Positions 42,151-54,288 are shown, counted from the stretch's first letter. The stretch: 64,000 nucleotides of DNA from Odobenus rosmarus divergens (GCF_000321225.1 NW_004450380.1:2845397-2909396), one strand, 5' to 3'. A program made the numbers and translations. The notes: a model not told the origin generated them from the sequence alone.

Positions 42151-43901
42151 CTAATAGTTTTGCTGTAGATTAGCTCTGTGCACTTTGTTAACTTCTTAGG
42201 GTGTGGCTAAAACATTTCCAATCACTTCTCAATAGCCCCTGATACACAACTCTGATCCCACTGGGTACAAACATGCCTGTGGGCTGGCATTACTTCTCAC
42301 CACCAGAAGCCTACAGGTGAAACCAGAGTCATTACACAACTGAAAAGAACAGTGTTGGAAAAACGTGAAGCCAATGAATCGGCCAGCAAGGTTGTCTTAC
42401 ACAGAAAACCTGAAATCCTGCATCCAAATAAACGGCAGAATACTGTTGCTACCAGCTGGATTTCCATTTAAGACTCCACTTGTGGAAAATATTTATCACA
42501 GTCTTCCATTTGCTTGGTGCAAAATCAAAGAAAATTGAGAAATGCCAAATTACATTGTCTTAAAAAATCCTGTCATTGAGTAACCCAGCTCCCACAAGAT
42601 ATTTTCTGAAGACATTACTGATGTCCTACCAAGTTGATGGAGTAATGTAATTTGCTAGCTGGAAAAAAGGCTGGCAAAAAGAACTGTGTTCATTAGAGCA
42701 ATATCTTTACAATGCCTTATTCCATTTTCATTACTTTTCACGATCACACATCATATCACAGGGCAGAATGGTCGCCTTGCTATGCCCTAGATATTATAGT
42801 CCTTTTATAGTTGGAAGTAGATTTTTAGCACTTGTGCAAATTATAGCTGTTCTTCCTAGAAAGGGCTCATTTATGCTGGGGAAAACAACTCTCTCTGAAG
42901 GTCTATGTGGTCTTTGTTTACGTGAAGCGACCGACCATTCCTTCAGACTCCTAAATTCCTGTGGGGGCAATCTCTTCCACAATCCATTCATCAAGCCCAG
43001 TCCTAGTGCTGGACCAGTGCACATCAAAGTTCTGAAAGAAGCACCATTTGTCTGCTTTCTCTCTTCATCTCTCCTATTTCCTAGAAACTCTTCTCTCTCT
43101 TCCAGGCTGGAGGACTTCCCAGTGGTGCCTCACCCATGTAGCCTTCCCCAGTGCAGTTCCCCACCAAAGATCCCTCTTCACCCAATCAAAACCCCAAGAT
43201 TCCTTTAGAAAAGTCTGATTTCATCAAGGTGTGAACAGAAAGCAATCTTATTAAATTACAGCTGTGCATGATTGATAATTTCACAGAGGCATTTGCATTT
43301 TGAAGGAGAAATTCTTATTAACTCAAAATAATTTCTAATGGGTAAAAACTAAAAGAATGTAACTAAGGGATGAATTTCCATCAGTGGGAAGGAAAAATAT
43401 TTTCGGGCACAGGTACCTCCCAGGAATTTAGAAAACCACGGTGAGCTGAGGTTCACGTGCATGGTACTCGACAACCAAGCATGGTAGAGTCCCCTGAGCA
43501 ATGAGCTGGTCACACCCTCAGACTTGCTACTGAAATGTCCATTATGTGCTTGTTAGTGTAAAGGGGTGGGAGGTGCTTTGCTTACAATGGTTAAAATGAA
43601 TAACAGACTGTGTAGAGGTAGAAAAAATCAGGGATCACCTACTTCAACCCCATCAATTTAAAGATGATGTAAGAGCCTAGAAAAGTTGTTCTAGGTCCAC
43701 TGACTTCCTGTATGTCATGTAACAGGGTAATATGCCATCTTTTGGGGACTGAATGCCTAATTGGGCTATAACTTCTTCTAGAGATATCTTCATAGGCAAT
43801 GAAGCAAACGTCCCCATCATTATGAGGACCTATAGACAGAAAGCTGCTGCACAGAGGGGATGAGGGTCTTTCCAACCGAAGCAGAGCAGGACTGGCACTA
43901 G
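42151..43901. other. Unique intergenic DNA
   Basis: The segment 42440-42760 is repeat-free, A/T-rich and of high complexity, and resembles conserved non-coding DNA. A 146-codon frame at 42768-43208 has no supporting features. A faint MIR/L2-like trace lies at 43620-43900. Confidence 0.4.
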
Positions 43902-43917
43902 AACTCAGTGCAATTTA

Positions 43918-44124
43918 TTTTTTGTTGTTGTTGCTTTAAAGATTTTATTTATTTGACAGAGAGAGACACAGCGAGAGAGGGAACACAAGCAGGGGGAGTG
44001 GGAGAGGGAGAAGCAGGCCTCCTGTGGAGCAGGGAGCCCGATGTGAGGCTCGATCCCAGGACCCTGGGATCATGACCCGAGCCGAAGGCAGATGCTTAAC
44101 GACTGAGCCACCCAGGCGCCCCAA
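43918..44124 (-). mobile_element. Can-SINE, reverse, with perfect 16-bp target duplication
   Basis: Complete reverse copy with (TTG)n in its tail (about 43922-43935). The exact repeat 'aactcagtgcaattta' is at 43902-43917 and 44125-44140. Confidence 0.97.
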
Positions 44125-44140
44125 AACTCAGTGCAATTTA

Positions 44141-44608
44141 GCACAGACCTGGAATAATCAGTAGTCTGCAACATTGCAAGCTCTGAGCAAACAAGGATTC
44201 CAATTACAAAAAGTTTCAAAACAATAAAAGAGGTGTAGTCGATAGCTGATTATTAAAGTCAGGGGAAAGAGAACACGTGACTGGGTAATAGAGGAAATGA
44301 CCCTAAATCCTTTCTACTGGCTCTAGGATATTATTTTTATTTACCTTTGAGTAGAACTGTCTGGTCTCTGTTCTGGAAATTTCCTTCAAACTAAACACTG
44401 GTGCAGGACAAGTGAGGTCCAAAGTAGAGAGAATTTCATAAGCTCTCCCTTTTACCTATTTCCACCATATTCTCTACTAGACATGGAGAGCTGACTTCTC
44501 CCAGCTGCTCTCAAAACGTCGTGGCACAAGGAGCATCAATGGGTAAGTAGGTTTCCCTACTCAGGGGACTGAACTTCCTAGCTGGAAAGCAAAGCTCCTT
44601 AGAGATTC
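44141..44608. other. Unique intergenic DNA
   Basis: No feature recognised. Confidence 0.35.
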
Positions 44609-44822
44609 TTTTTTAAAAAATATTTCATTTATTTTGAGAGAGAGAGAGACAATGCAAATGGGAGTGGGGGGATGGGCACAGAGAGGGGGAGAGAGGGAAT
44701 CTTAAGCGGACTCCACACTGAGTGTGGAGCCTAATGTGGGGCTTGATCTCATGGCCCCGAGATCATGACCTGAGCTGAAATCAAGAGTCAGATGCTTACC
44801 AACGGAGCCACCCAGGCTCACC
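44609..44822 (-). mobile_element. Can-SINE, reverse
   Basis: Reverse copy of the older type ('gaaatcaagagtcagatgc' near the head, 'ggagccacccaggc' end). More diverged than most. No clean target duplication seen. Confidence 0.93.
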
Positions 44823-44904
44823 TATATTCTTGATCAGAGAAAAATCCTATCTTTGATATGGCATACACCTTGAGGGAGACACACCAGGAAAATCCATTTA
44901 CCTG

Positions 44905-45330
44905 TTCTTTCCTTCATTTGTTCGTTCATTCATTCATTCATTCACTCATTCATTCGTTCACTCACTCGCTCTGAGCACCCGCTATGTGACAGGCACCATG
45001 AAGTGGAAATAAGGCAGGCAGTGATTCCTGTCCTGGTACAGCTTACATCTCTGTGGGCACAGAGAAGACATCGAGAAGCATTAACAAGTCTGGCGAGTAC
45101 TGGCTAGGTCTCTGTAGGAGTCTATAGCGGGGGGACCTACTCTACAATGGAGGGTCAGGAAAAACTTCCCAGAAGGGGACATGTTTTAGTTGGGGGCTGA
45201 CAGACGAGTCAAATTTGACTGATGAAGAACATTCTGGGCACAAGGAACAGTAGGTGCAAAGGTCCTTGGGCACAGAGCAACACTAAGTATTCAAGGAACT
45301 GATAAAATGTCCAGAGTGTCCGGAGGACAC
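44905..45330 (-). repeat. L2 LINE 3' end, antisense, with (TTCA)n
   Basis: A (TTCA)n run at 44912-44968 is followed by 'gagcacccgctatgtgacag', 'gattcctgtcctggtacag', 'ggaacagtaggtgcaaagg' and 'gtattcaaggaactgat'. This is the antisense L2 order, beginning at the 3' end. Confidence 0.75.
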
Positions 45331-46041
45331 AATGAGGGTTATACAGATAATACTGATTTGCAGTGAGGAAGGAAGGGTGTGCTACCTACCTGCTGGGTCA
45401 GCTGACTGAACCCGCCCTCATCCACCCTCTCAACTGGCAGGTCCCCGCAAGGGAGAGTCGCCTGAGTTAGGGTCAGCAAGCTCTTCCAGGGCAGGGCCTG
45501 GAACTTGAGGGTGTTGTGCCGCACAAGGCCAGCACCCATTACAGGTGAATGCTTTCCAAGAAGGGAGAGCCACAAGGATGCAAAGAAAGAGCGGCAGCTA
45601 AGTTTCTGAAGCAGGAACTGCTACCGACAAGCCCCAACGGGAGACGAGCGTACTCTAGGATTTTCTGGCACTGTCTGAATGTCTGCGCTCAAACAGGTAA
45701 ACATCTTTCTGCATCCACCAGACTCTGAAACTTCAGTGGGAGGGCTGCATTTGAATCTGAGATTCTGGATGGTTCTCTTCTCCATCCAACCAGACCTGTT
45801 AGTTTCCACTGTGAAATAATGCATTTTTTGCTTGATGCACTAATCCTGAGTAAACTGTATTTTTCAGTTGAAAAAGCATTCTATCTACCTCAAAACCCCA
45901 TGGAAAATGAACATGGGTGCTATAGGTGGGCCCTTTCTGAGAAGTAATCATGGATGGTGGGCTTGGTCTCTGTCAGAAGAAATGGAGCAAGCAGCCGTGG
46001 GGCTGATCAGCCAGGCCTCATGCCTTCAGTAAGCTGGGCCC
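45331..46041. other. Unique intergenic DNA
   Basis: No repeat recognised. It lies just downstream (reverse strand) of the candidate exon. No AATAAA was noticed on the reverse strand in the nearest 250 bases. Confidence 0.4.
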
Positions 46042-46194
46042 TTAAAATTCGATGTTCCTACCAGACAGCCAATTCCTCAATTCCTCCCCAGCATTGAAGG
46101 GCTCAGTCGCGGCCTCCAACTGGTCGCTTTCTTCCTCATACACAGGGATGTCTTTAGGAAACTGCTTTGGGCATTGTGCGGAGAATGAAATCAG
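46042..46194 (-). CDS. Candidate terminal coding exon of an unidentified gene
   Basis: On the reverse strand a pyrimidine-rich tract ending in CAG ('ctctctttctcccag', 46195-46209) is followed by 50 codons to TAA (46042-46044). The peptide starts LISFSAQCPKQ, has an acidic centre IPVYEEESDQLE, then EELRNWLSGRNIEF and the stop. The acceptor-like junction, residue composition and lack of any repeat favour a real exon. I do not recognise the gene; the acidic, tryptophan-containing tail loosely recalls the cytoplasmic end of a small single-pass membrane protein. A GT at 'tctg|gtagga' (about 46061) would alternatively make it an internal exon of about 133 nt. It may also be chance. Confidence 0.3.
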   Translation of the reverse strand: MISFSAQCPKQFPKDIPVYEEESDQLEAATEPFNAGEELRNWLSGRNIEF

Positions 46195-46209
46195 CTGGGA
46201 GAAAGAGAG

Positions 46210-46995
46210 CCTGCTATGCCACCAAGGCAGAGAGGCCTGCCAAGCGCAGCAAGGGCCTTTCCAAATCCCTCTTGGGCACCGAAGTACTACTTGCAACACT
46301 TTGTAATGCAATGGATCCATTTATCCTGCTCACTCTGTGATGCTGCGAGGTGGCATATGGAAGCGGCAGGAGTCCCCAGCGCGGGCCATCATGACACCAC
46401 ATCTCTGTGGGTCACCAGGGCTTATGTACTCACTGTGGCTTTTCTCGAGTAGGGCTGTGGAGCAGTGCTCTGCCAGACAGATGAGCATTTTCTCTAGTTA
46501 ATGAACTTATCTGTCTCTTAGGAAAGAAATGGAGAGAGAGGGACGGAGGGAGGAACAGAGAGAATGTGCACACGCTCGTGTGAGCATCAGTGGACATTTG
46601 TTCTGCAGAAACAATTTATTAAACAGAAATTCTGGCCCTTTTTGGCCTCCTGCCAGCTTGCTTCTGATACCCAGAGGTCACATGTGTTTGGGAGCCAGTG
46701 AGGAAGCAACAATGAGGGGCTTCTGCAGGACAGCCAGCCTCCTCCCCTCCTCCGTGTTTCTCTCCGGAGAACTGGTGTCTGCCCCTCTCTCCCTGAGCGC
46801 CCCGCCCCCATTGCCCGCTCTCCTCTGGTTCTTTCTGATCAGGCCCAGTGCACAGAACCACCTGCTCGATGCTTTTTAAACATGCTAATCTTAACACATA
46901 CATGTGTATGTGTTAGCAGCACATGTAGATTTCTTCCTCAAAGGCTGATCTATGGAATTCTGTTTCTGTCATGGTTCTTGGCTCCCTCCCTCCCT
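46210..46995. other. Unique intergenic DNA
   Basis: Contains a purine-rich (GA) stretch at 46527-46562 and (CTCC)n/(TCCC)n at 46983-46998. Frames on both strands at 46529-46903 oppose each other and are not supported. Confidence 0.4.
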
Positions 46996-46999
46996 CCCG

Positions 47000-47150
47000 T
47001 ATTTCTTGAGCACCTGCCATCAGCTGAGTGCTGTCCTAGGCGCTGAGTATATGCTCTAGGGAAGTGTTACCCCCATGAATCCTCAAAGCAATGAGGCAAA
47101 CATCACTATTCTCAATTTCCATGAGAAGACCCAGTTTGACTGGCCTGTCT
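47000..47150 (-). repeat. MIR fragment, antisense
   Basis: 'cttgagcacctgccatcag', 'gctgtcctaggcgctgagt' and 'aatcctcaaagcaatgagg' are antisense MIR/L2-type modules in order. Confidence 0.7.
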
Positions 47151-48229
47151 CTAACAGTAATGTTTTTGTGCTGTTAGAAGCTGCCAGCAGGCAGGGGCTT
47201 TCTTTGTAATCAGATTTGGTTAATTAACACGCCTAATTCTTCATGCCACAGTAGATTCCAAAAAATGATTTGTTAATGATGACAACCAATGGGCAAGATA
47301 CTGATCCCTTTGAGAACAAGTTGAGAGAACAAATTTCTATTCCTCTTCATGTCTCAGTAAGCAAGGAATTTTGATGTTCTAATTTTTTTCCTTTTTGGGG
47401 GTACAGGGCTAATGGGGAGCACAGTGAATCTATCGAAACTGTCTGCTGGCCAAGACTTCAGTACTGTCTGGAAATTGTCTAGAGTGAACACAGCTTCTTT
47501 ACAAATGGGGGCCTAATACACAGCTGAAAGTGCAGGAGCGATGTGCAAGGTCAGGGCTAGAGTGGAAGTGGGGAGGTCACGGGGTGGGGTGGGGAGGGAG
47601 GAGTCAAAGCTCAAAGACAATGGAATGCTCTCAGGATTCCAGCAGACTCTGCTCATTCATCTCGGGGACTGCGGCCATCTGTATTGTAATGATGACAAAA
47701 TATGCTCCCTGAAGTTATAAAATACTGCGTCAAAAAATGATAGCCTCTGATAAAGACGTGGGATTCAGTCTCAAGTAGCCTCACGCCCTTGGCTGCCTTT
47801 CTAGTCAGAAACTGTCTTCCATCAAAAGCCTCACTGCCCGTCTCTTGGGGGTGGCAGACACCCTGCAGATTAGCGTTTTCCAGACCAGATGCAGGTGGGC
47901 GTGAAAAGGGTTGGGGTAACCGGCTCCCTACTGGCAGGGCTTGGGCGCACCTCTGGACCTCTCCGACCCCCACACTGCCGCGTTGCAGTGGACACCACCC
48001 AGAGGTCCCCCCATGTCACCCCTCAGCACCCACTGGTTCACCACCCCCCTTTCGTCCCAGCGGGCCCTCTTAGCATAGCTGAGACATGCCTCTCCATCCC
48101 CCTGCCCTGCCCTGTGCTGGGCTGAGCCCTGCTCTGCCCTCCATACCTGTTTTCTGAAGTGACTGCCCACATAACCCCTCCCCAAGCCCCAGATGACCTG
48201 CTTCTGCCTACCTCTCTCTTTTGTAATTA
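47151..48229. other. Unique intergenic DNA
   Basis: 47150-47350 is repeat-free with 'ggttaattaacacgcc' and other A/T words. 47520-48200 is GC/C-rich with overlapping unsupported frames. Confidence 0.4.
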
Positions 48230-49430
48230 CACAGAATTTTATCCTTACTAATGCTTTTGTTTTGCCCTAACGCCTACACTGTCTGATGATGATAATGATA
48301 TCCAGCGTTCCTCTGGGTAATGTTGTCTTGGTCTAGCTGTCTCCATCCTACTATTTTTAATCATTTAGTGTCCTTTTCTCCCTAGGCAGCATGCAGTTTG
48401 GCTTTTTCTTTTTTTTTAAGATTTGAGAGAGCGAGCAAGAGAACGCATGAGCAGGGGGAGGGGCAGAGGGAGAGGGAGAGAAGCAGACGTCCCCCTGAGC
48501 CTGATGTGGGGCTCAATCTCAGGACCCTGAGATCATGACCTGAGGTGAAATCAAGAGTTCAACGCTTAACCGACCGAGCCACCCAGGTGCCCCATTAAAA
48601 TATTTTCCTTTCATTCTTACTCTTGAAAAACAGTTAAGCTACGAGCAGAATTCTTTTGTGACAAGTACCACATCTGTACCACATCGAGGACAGTATTGCC
48701 CGTGTTCGGGCATCAGTGGCTGTGGTGAGAGATGCTCTGTCAGCCTAACTGAAATCAGGCTTTTAAGATCCTTTCTCCTTCATGTTTTGAAGTTTCCCTA
48801 TAATGTGTCCAGATTTGGATTTCTTTTATTGATCCTACTCAGTACTTGGGAGTATGCTTTGTATTTGAGGACTCCTACCTTTTTAAGATTCTGGCAAATG
48901 AAAAATTTGCTGGCCATTAGTTCTATTCTTTTGTTTAGAACCTCTCATTAGAAGTTTACTGGAGAGGCTCAAAATATCCTTCATGTCTATTAGCTGCTTT
49001 TTCATATACAATTTTTTTTCTTTCTGAGCTGCATTCTGAGCAAATTCCTATTTTTAAATGCAATATAGCTATATTGTTTTTTTAATTTCTGTAACTAGTT
49101 TTCATTTCTAAGATTTCTAACTGGTTCTGTTCCTCTTCTCCAATCCTATTTCATTTCTGTCTGTTCCCCACTCTAGTAGATATTATTTTTCTCTTTAAGG
49201 ATTAAAAATATATTTAGAACTTTTATTCTGTAACGTTATTTCCATATGGAATCTATCTTCTGACTGTAGATTTCACTGGCTCTCTTCCTTGATATTGTAT
49301 TTTCTCCTGTGTTTTGGAATTCTGGTGTACAAGTTCATTTCCTATGGGACATTCTCATCTGTCTCTGCACGCTGTCCCCACAAGCACCTGGGCCCCCTTT
49401 TCTGAACAGAATTTTAAGTGATGGCCCAGG
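48230..49430 (-). mobile_element. LINE-1 (L1M) ORF1/5' UTR region, reverse strand
   Basis: 'tataatgtgtccagatttgg' (48799), 'tttcttttattgatcctact' (48820), 'gagctgcattctgagcaaat' (49026) and 'ctaactggttctgttcctc' (49117) follow the antisense L1M ORF1/5' order seen also at 14341-15210. Heavily diverged. A SINE interrupts it. Confidence 0.55.
48404..48594 (-). mobile_element. Can-SINE, reverse, inserted in L1
   Basis: Reverse copy with GA-rich body ('gcagggggaggggcagagg') and 'cgagccacccaggtgcccc' head. The tail is shortened ('ttttttttaagatttgag'). Confidence 0.94.
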
Positions 49431-49739
49431 GCTTCCACCCTCAGTGACAGGGATATTGCAAGTCCAGTCACTGAGGCAGCAGGTGGTTTGGCTCAGGTTC
49501 TGGTCAGAGTCCTGCATCTGGGATATACAGATATGCAGACTTCATATCAGCCACCATTTTAGGCAGTGTTTTTATCGTTCTCCTGATAGAAGTGAGGGTG
49601 CCCTCCTTCAATTAAAAACAACCCTGGTCTTGCACAGTGAGCCTGATTCCATTTCCTGAATCACAGAGTACGTATCTAGTCCCCAGTACATCGCAGGCGC
49701 CAAAGGACCAGCCACTCTGCCTGCTTCACCCCAGAGCTG
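49431..49739. other. Unique intergenic DNA
   Basis: No feature recognised. Confidence 0.35.
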
Positions 49740-50250
49740 GGCAGCCTGTGGCTTCAGCCTGGTCCCTGCTTCCCATTTCACTTCTGTGTCTGATCCACAC
49801 AGATGTTTACCTTGCTTGGAACCTTGCTTGGAATCTTTTGGTTTCCTTTTGTTACGTTTTGTCTCCTGTGACTTAAAGGATGATCTACCAATGCCATGTC
49901 ACCAAGATGTCCCCTGACGACCTTTATAACCTCATCTCCGGCCACTGGGCCACATCACCTACTGTGGCATCTCCTCAGTCATCTGGTCAACCAAGACTTC
50001 TCGCCTACCTAGAGAACAGCCAAGCACTGAAAACTTTGTGTTCCTCTTCTGTTCAAATGCCAACCTCCGCCTTCCCATTTCAGCTCCAGTACATCTCCTC
50101 AGAGACTCCTCTCCTGCCCACCCTGTCTCAGCAGTCCCCTCCATTTATTATGGCGTCTGGTTAGTTTTCTTCAGAGCAAAGTCGCAAACAGCCACAGGCC
50201 ACATTTCTGTCTTTCCGGCAAAACCTCCCCGTACAGCTCACCGACGAGAG
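49740..50250 (+). repeat. L2 LINE fragment
   Basis: 'ctccagtacatctcctcag', 'agactcctctcctgcccacc' and 'ggttagttttcttcagagc' (50084-50180) are in sense L2 order. The earlier part is weaker. A 12-bp exact tandem duplication ('accttgcttgga') lies within it at 49809-49832. Confidence 0.5.
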
Positions 50251-52369
50251 CGCTCTCTACACGTGCAAAGGTCAAGAGTAATGGTGGCAATGCCCTGACA
50301 TGAAAGGGAGCTTACCTCCTGGGTGAGGAAGTCTGATTTTGTTTTTAGGACTGAGACAATGGGATTATTTGGTATTATGTCTAATAAACAACAGTTCTGG
50401 TATCTCAGCGTTATAGCAAAAAGAAAATATACTAACACCTGGTTGGTTAGGACTAACTGGGATGGTAAAACATCTTATTTGATGGAAATTTGAAATTTGA
50501 AATTCTGGATCTTTCAGTAGAGTTTGATTTTTTTGTTTGTTTGTTTTTTGAGCCTGTACAATAACACCAGAGTATTGGCTTACAGAACACTGCCAAACAG
50601 AGACTCTGCGGGGACCTACTTTAATGAACAGTAAGGGACTGTCTGGATTAATAATGTTTATTTGGGACTGCATGCTGTAAAGGCAGCATGAACGAGTTAG
50701 TATTTCCCTATAATTTCCTAGGTATTCACCATTTGCTTAGGAAACATGTTTTTTCCTTCCACAGATACCGGAAATGTGAAGATTACCAAAGCCCTTTCTA
50801 AATTACCATAAATTCAAATCCAGTGAGGCCAGATCAATGGGATTTGAGATGCACACAACTCCTGCACAGTTGCATCTGAATTTGAAAGGGGGCACAGTGT
50901 GTCACACTCCACCTCCCAGTCAGTCTCGGGGAATGTGCAGGGGGCTCTTGGGCTACATCAGATCACGGCGCCATTCTATCTGTTTCAAACATGCGGCAGT
51001 TATCTGGGGAAGTGCGGAGTCTCGGGGTTTCTTTCTCACTCTCTCTACAGAAGGCATCACAATTCTGGTCAGTCTGTCAAATAGGAGAGGTGCAAAGTCC
51101 CGGAGAAAGAATAAGCAACCTGGATGGATAGGAGGAGACATTTCTGCACCAGCCAGTGTGCTAAGGAATGGAGGAAGTCGCTTCCCTGGTAGGAGGGGGT
51201 GAGAGGTTTTCAAAACGGTCACTACAGGAACTTTCTATCAAGAACCAAATTGCAGGACACAGAAAAAGAGAAGATTTGCCGCCTCTTTCTTTGGAATGGA
51301 GCTTTACTTCAAAGAGCTCTAATGTCAGTGTAGGAAATGGCCAACTCTGAAGAGATTATAGGGCTGCAGCAAACACACTTTACCAGGTAGGTCTTCAAGA
51401 CTGTGCCAAGACGGGCCCCTTGACGGCTTCTGGGTTCCCAAAGAGAGATGGACCAAGAGATTGTCAAGGCTCATTACCAGTGGTCTATTTCCTGTGCGTT
51501 CTAGGGGATTCCATTTTCAAAGGCTGTAAGGCTTTTCATGATATGGGTTCAAGGATGCTCAGTATCTGAGATTAACAGCTTGGGGCACAGAAACCAAATA
51601 AAGATTAGGCATAAATGTCCAATATCTCCCGATGTGATTGCATTGCAGTCTAGAAAGTAGAAACATTCCTACTTTAAAAAAATACATACTACTCTTGGCT
51701 GTTACTGGCTATTTCAAATTCTAGGAAACCATGGAGGATTCTCACATCCAGCTGTGGTCCTTGGGTCCCCCATCACTGCCCCACCACCCAGCCTGGCCTG
51801 TTACCTCACTGGGTAGAGCCCATGCTGTGCTTGGAGGCAGTTCTAGTGTCAGCCAGGGGGGATCCCCACCAGCAGGAATTGTAGTTCCAGGAGGCTTCAG
51901 AGTGACACACACACACACACACACAAATACACTCCACGCTCACATTCCTGGGTCTTCAGGTGTTGTCACCCAGCTGCTCAGTCTGCCCACGGCAACGCAA
52001 GGACAAGAGGGAAGTCTCCAGGGTCTTGGGCTAAGTTCTCTCTGACCCCTGCAAGTGTCCTCTCTGGGCTGGGCCTGTCCTGAGCCCGTCCTGAGTGAGG
52101 TGGGGGGAGCACAGAGGCCATCTTTGCTTGGCCATCACTATGTTTCCCATGTGCCCTGTTTTCCCTCACTCACGCTGTCTGGATCTCTTCAGATTGCACT
52201 TCCTGCCTTTATTCCCCATTTCCTCCCTGCTCTGAGGACGTGTCTCTTTCATTCCCCCAGGAACAGGCAGCCCTCTGTCCAGTGTCCCTCACTCCCCTCA
52301 GTCTGGCCTTGGTGTCCCCATCATGTCCTGCTCCCTCCTCTTCCAGCCTGTCTATAGCCTGACCACTTC
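50251..52369. other. Unique intergenic DNA with a CA repeat
   Basis: Includes a (GTTT)n tract near 50533-50550 and the (AC)n at 51905-51925. 51730-52370 is pyrimidine-rich on the + strand. No supported gene. Confidence 0.4.
51905..51925. repeat. (AC)n microsatellite
   Basis: About 10 uninterrupted AC units. Confidence 0.95.
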
Positions 52370-52490
52370 CTTGTTACTTTCTTTCTTTTTTGTTGAGTGT
52401 AACTGACATACAGCACTGTGTAAGTTTCATGTGTGTTGCATAATGACATGATTAACATACACTGCAGAATGGTGACTGCCGAAAATTAAC
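52370..52490 (-). mobile_element. LINE-1 3' UTR end, reverse strand
   Basis: 'gtaactgacatacagcact' (52400), 'gtaagtttcatgtgtgttg' (52420) and 'agaatggtgactgccg' match the antisense 3' UTR end of the same type seen in sense at 600-935. Confidence 0.65.
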
Positions 52491-53689
52491 AGCATGCACT
52501 GTCTCACACAGACACACCCACAGATGGACTGTCCTGCTCCTGATGAGAGCTCTCAGGACCTGCTCTCCTCACAAGAACCCTCCACACCACACAGCAGTCA
52601 CCATGTATGTGACATCCCCAGTGCTTACCTTGGGCACTGGGGCTGTTCCCATGTCTTGGCTGTTGTTACTCACAACTCCTATGTCCATCCCTCCAACATG
52701 CATTCTTCCCCCTTCACCCATCCTCACGCCCTCCATACTCCTCACGGAAGAGCCCCCAGCCCTTCCCACACTCAGAGAACCCGCTACTCCCCAGAGAAAC
52801 AACTAGCGTTCCCAGGGGAATCAGAAATGCATGTGAAAGCTTCCCAACCAGACTGAGTGCACACAGCACCACAGGAGGGGCTGAGCATCCAGGTCCGTGC
52901 TCCTCCAACACAGGGGCACAAGGAGCAGGGCAAGGAGGTCAAGAGCACCGAGAAGAACGGGCAGCAGGGCTGGGGAGGAGCCTTGATGGCTCTGCAGGAA
53001 GGTCCACTGTGTGCACCACATCTGAAGACTCAGTCCTGTGGATTTTACTCCTGTACCCAGACCCAACTCAACTGGTAGGACCCCCAAAGCTGGCTTCCGT
53101 GAAGCATCTGCAGACAGCACATTCATCAGAATCACTGGTGAGTGTTATTACAGGCGGGAAGCCCTGCCTTCCTTTCTAGAAGTCCCTCTTCTCTCCTTTC
53201 TAATTAAATGAAAACTTTATGGGTTTGAATGCATGGAGTCTGGGATATTTATGACAAGAAGTAGATTCAGCTGCCCCGAGGCAGACTAGATGATGAGTGA
53301 GTTTATGCAAATGAGCGTTTTGATGCTTTGTGGCAAAGCGTAAATAATGTTAATCACGGGAGTTAACGGCACGCCACATTGTTCTCTGCGCGCTGGTGCA
53401 GCCCCGACAGAGGCGGCATCCGTCCTGCCCTAGACCAGCTTCTTGGTGATGTCTGCTAATGCACCGGTGAGCCAGAGAACATTCCTGCGGCATCTACAGC
53501 CCCGGGCTGCACCTGCCCACCTGCCCACCTCGGGCTGCAGGGCAGGAACTCACGCCAACCACAAGAGCAGATGGCATCCCCTCCCAGACACCCCACGGTG
53601 GCATCTGCACTTAATAACAGAAACCCGGGGAAAGCTGCCATGCAGCAGCTGACCTGAGCACATGGCCACCTGCCCAGCCTCATCCGGGG
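52491..53689. other. Unique intergenic DNA
   Basis: 52490-53130 is GC-rich with overlapping unsupported frames. 53180-53420 is repeat-free and resembles a conserved non-coding element (see the separate entry). Confidence 0.4.
53180..53420. promoter_or_regulatory. Possible conserved enhancer-like element
   Basis: A compact, non-repetitive stretch with an octamer word 'atgcaaatga' (53306), 'taaataatgttaatcacggg' (53341) and 'tctaattaaatgaaaac' (53198). Motif density suggests a developmental enhancer, but this is inference; conservation was not measured. Confidence 0.25.
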
Positions 53690-54118
53690 CCACTGCTCCT
53701 GCCCCTCTCCCCTCACCCCCCGATCACACTGCCTGTGTGCAGCTTCTTGAGTGTGCCGTACCCCTCCTGCCTCGGGGCCTGTGGACGAGCTTTCCTCTGA
53801 GGCTGGCCTGGCCCCTCGGTTAATCCCTAACACTCTCCCAGAACAGTGGTCCCTCACAAATACATCCCTCTCCAACCCAGACCACGGCAAGTCCCTCCAT
53901 CTCAAGCTCTCACACAGCTTTCCTTCAAGCTCTTAACACAGTTCATCACTATATGCAATATTGTCATTATTACATTGTTAAGGTATGCCTCTCATGCGAG
54001 GGTGTAAGCTACCTGGTGGCAGGGTTCGTATATGCTTTTTCTAAAAAAACAACACTAGATCTAGTGCTTGGCACATGGCAGATACTCAATAAACATTTAA
54101 ATATTTGAGAAGTTAATA
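53690..54118 (+). repeat. L2 LINE 3' end
   Basis: 'cctgcctcggggcctgtgga' (53768), 'ctcatgcgagggtgtaagct' (53991), 'gtgcttggcacatggcagat' (54064) and 'actcaataaacatttaaa' are in L2 sense order up to the 3' end. Confidence 0.7.
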
Positions 54119-54288
54119 CGTGAGTGGTAGTAAAAATGCGGTCAGAGAGACTCAGGGAGACAGCACAGCCCCATCATGCAACTGTGCCTATGGAAACATG
54201 CAGTGAACTTTTATTGAGCATCCTGGCTGAGAAAAATGAGATCTACGGAAAACAACTAATGATGAAAACTTCGTTCTTAAAGACTACA

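Noticed and set aside
42768..43208. Forward frame of 146 codons
   Set aside because: Translation is low-information (Ser/Pro/Leu-rich end), with no exon borders or recognisable family.
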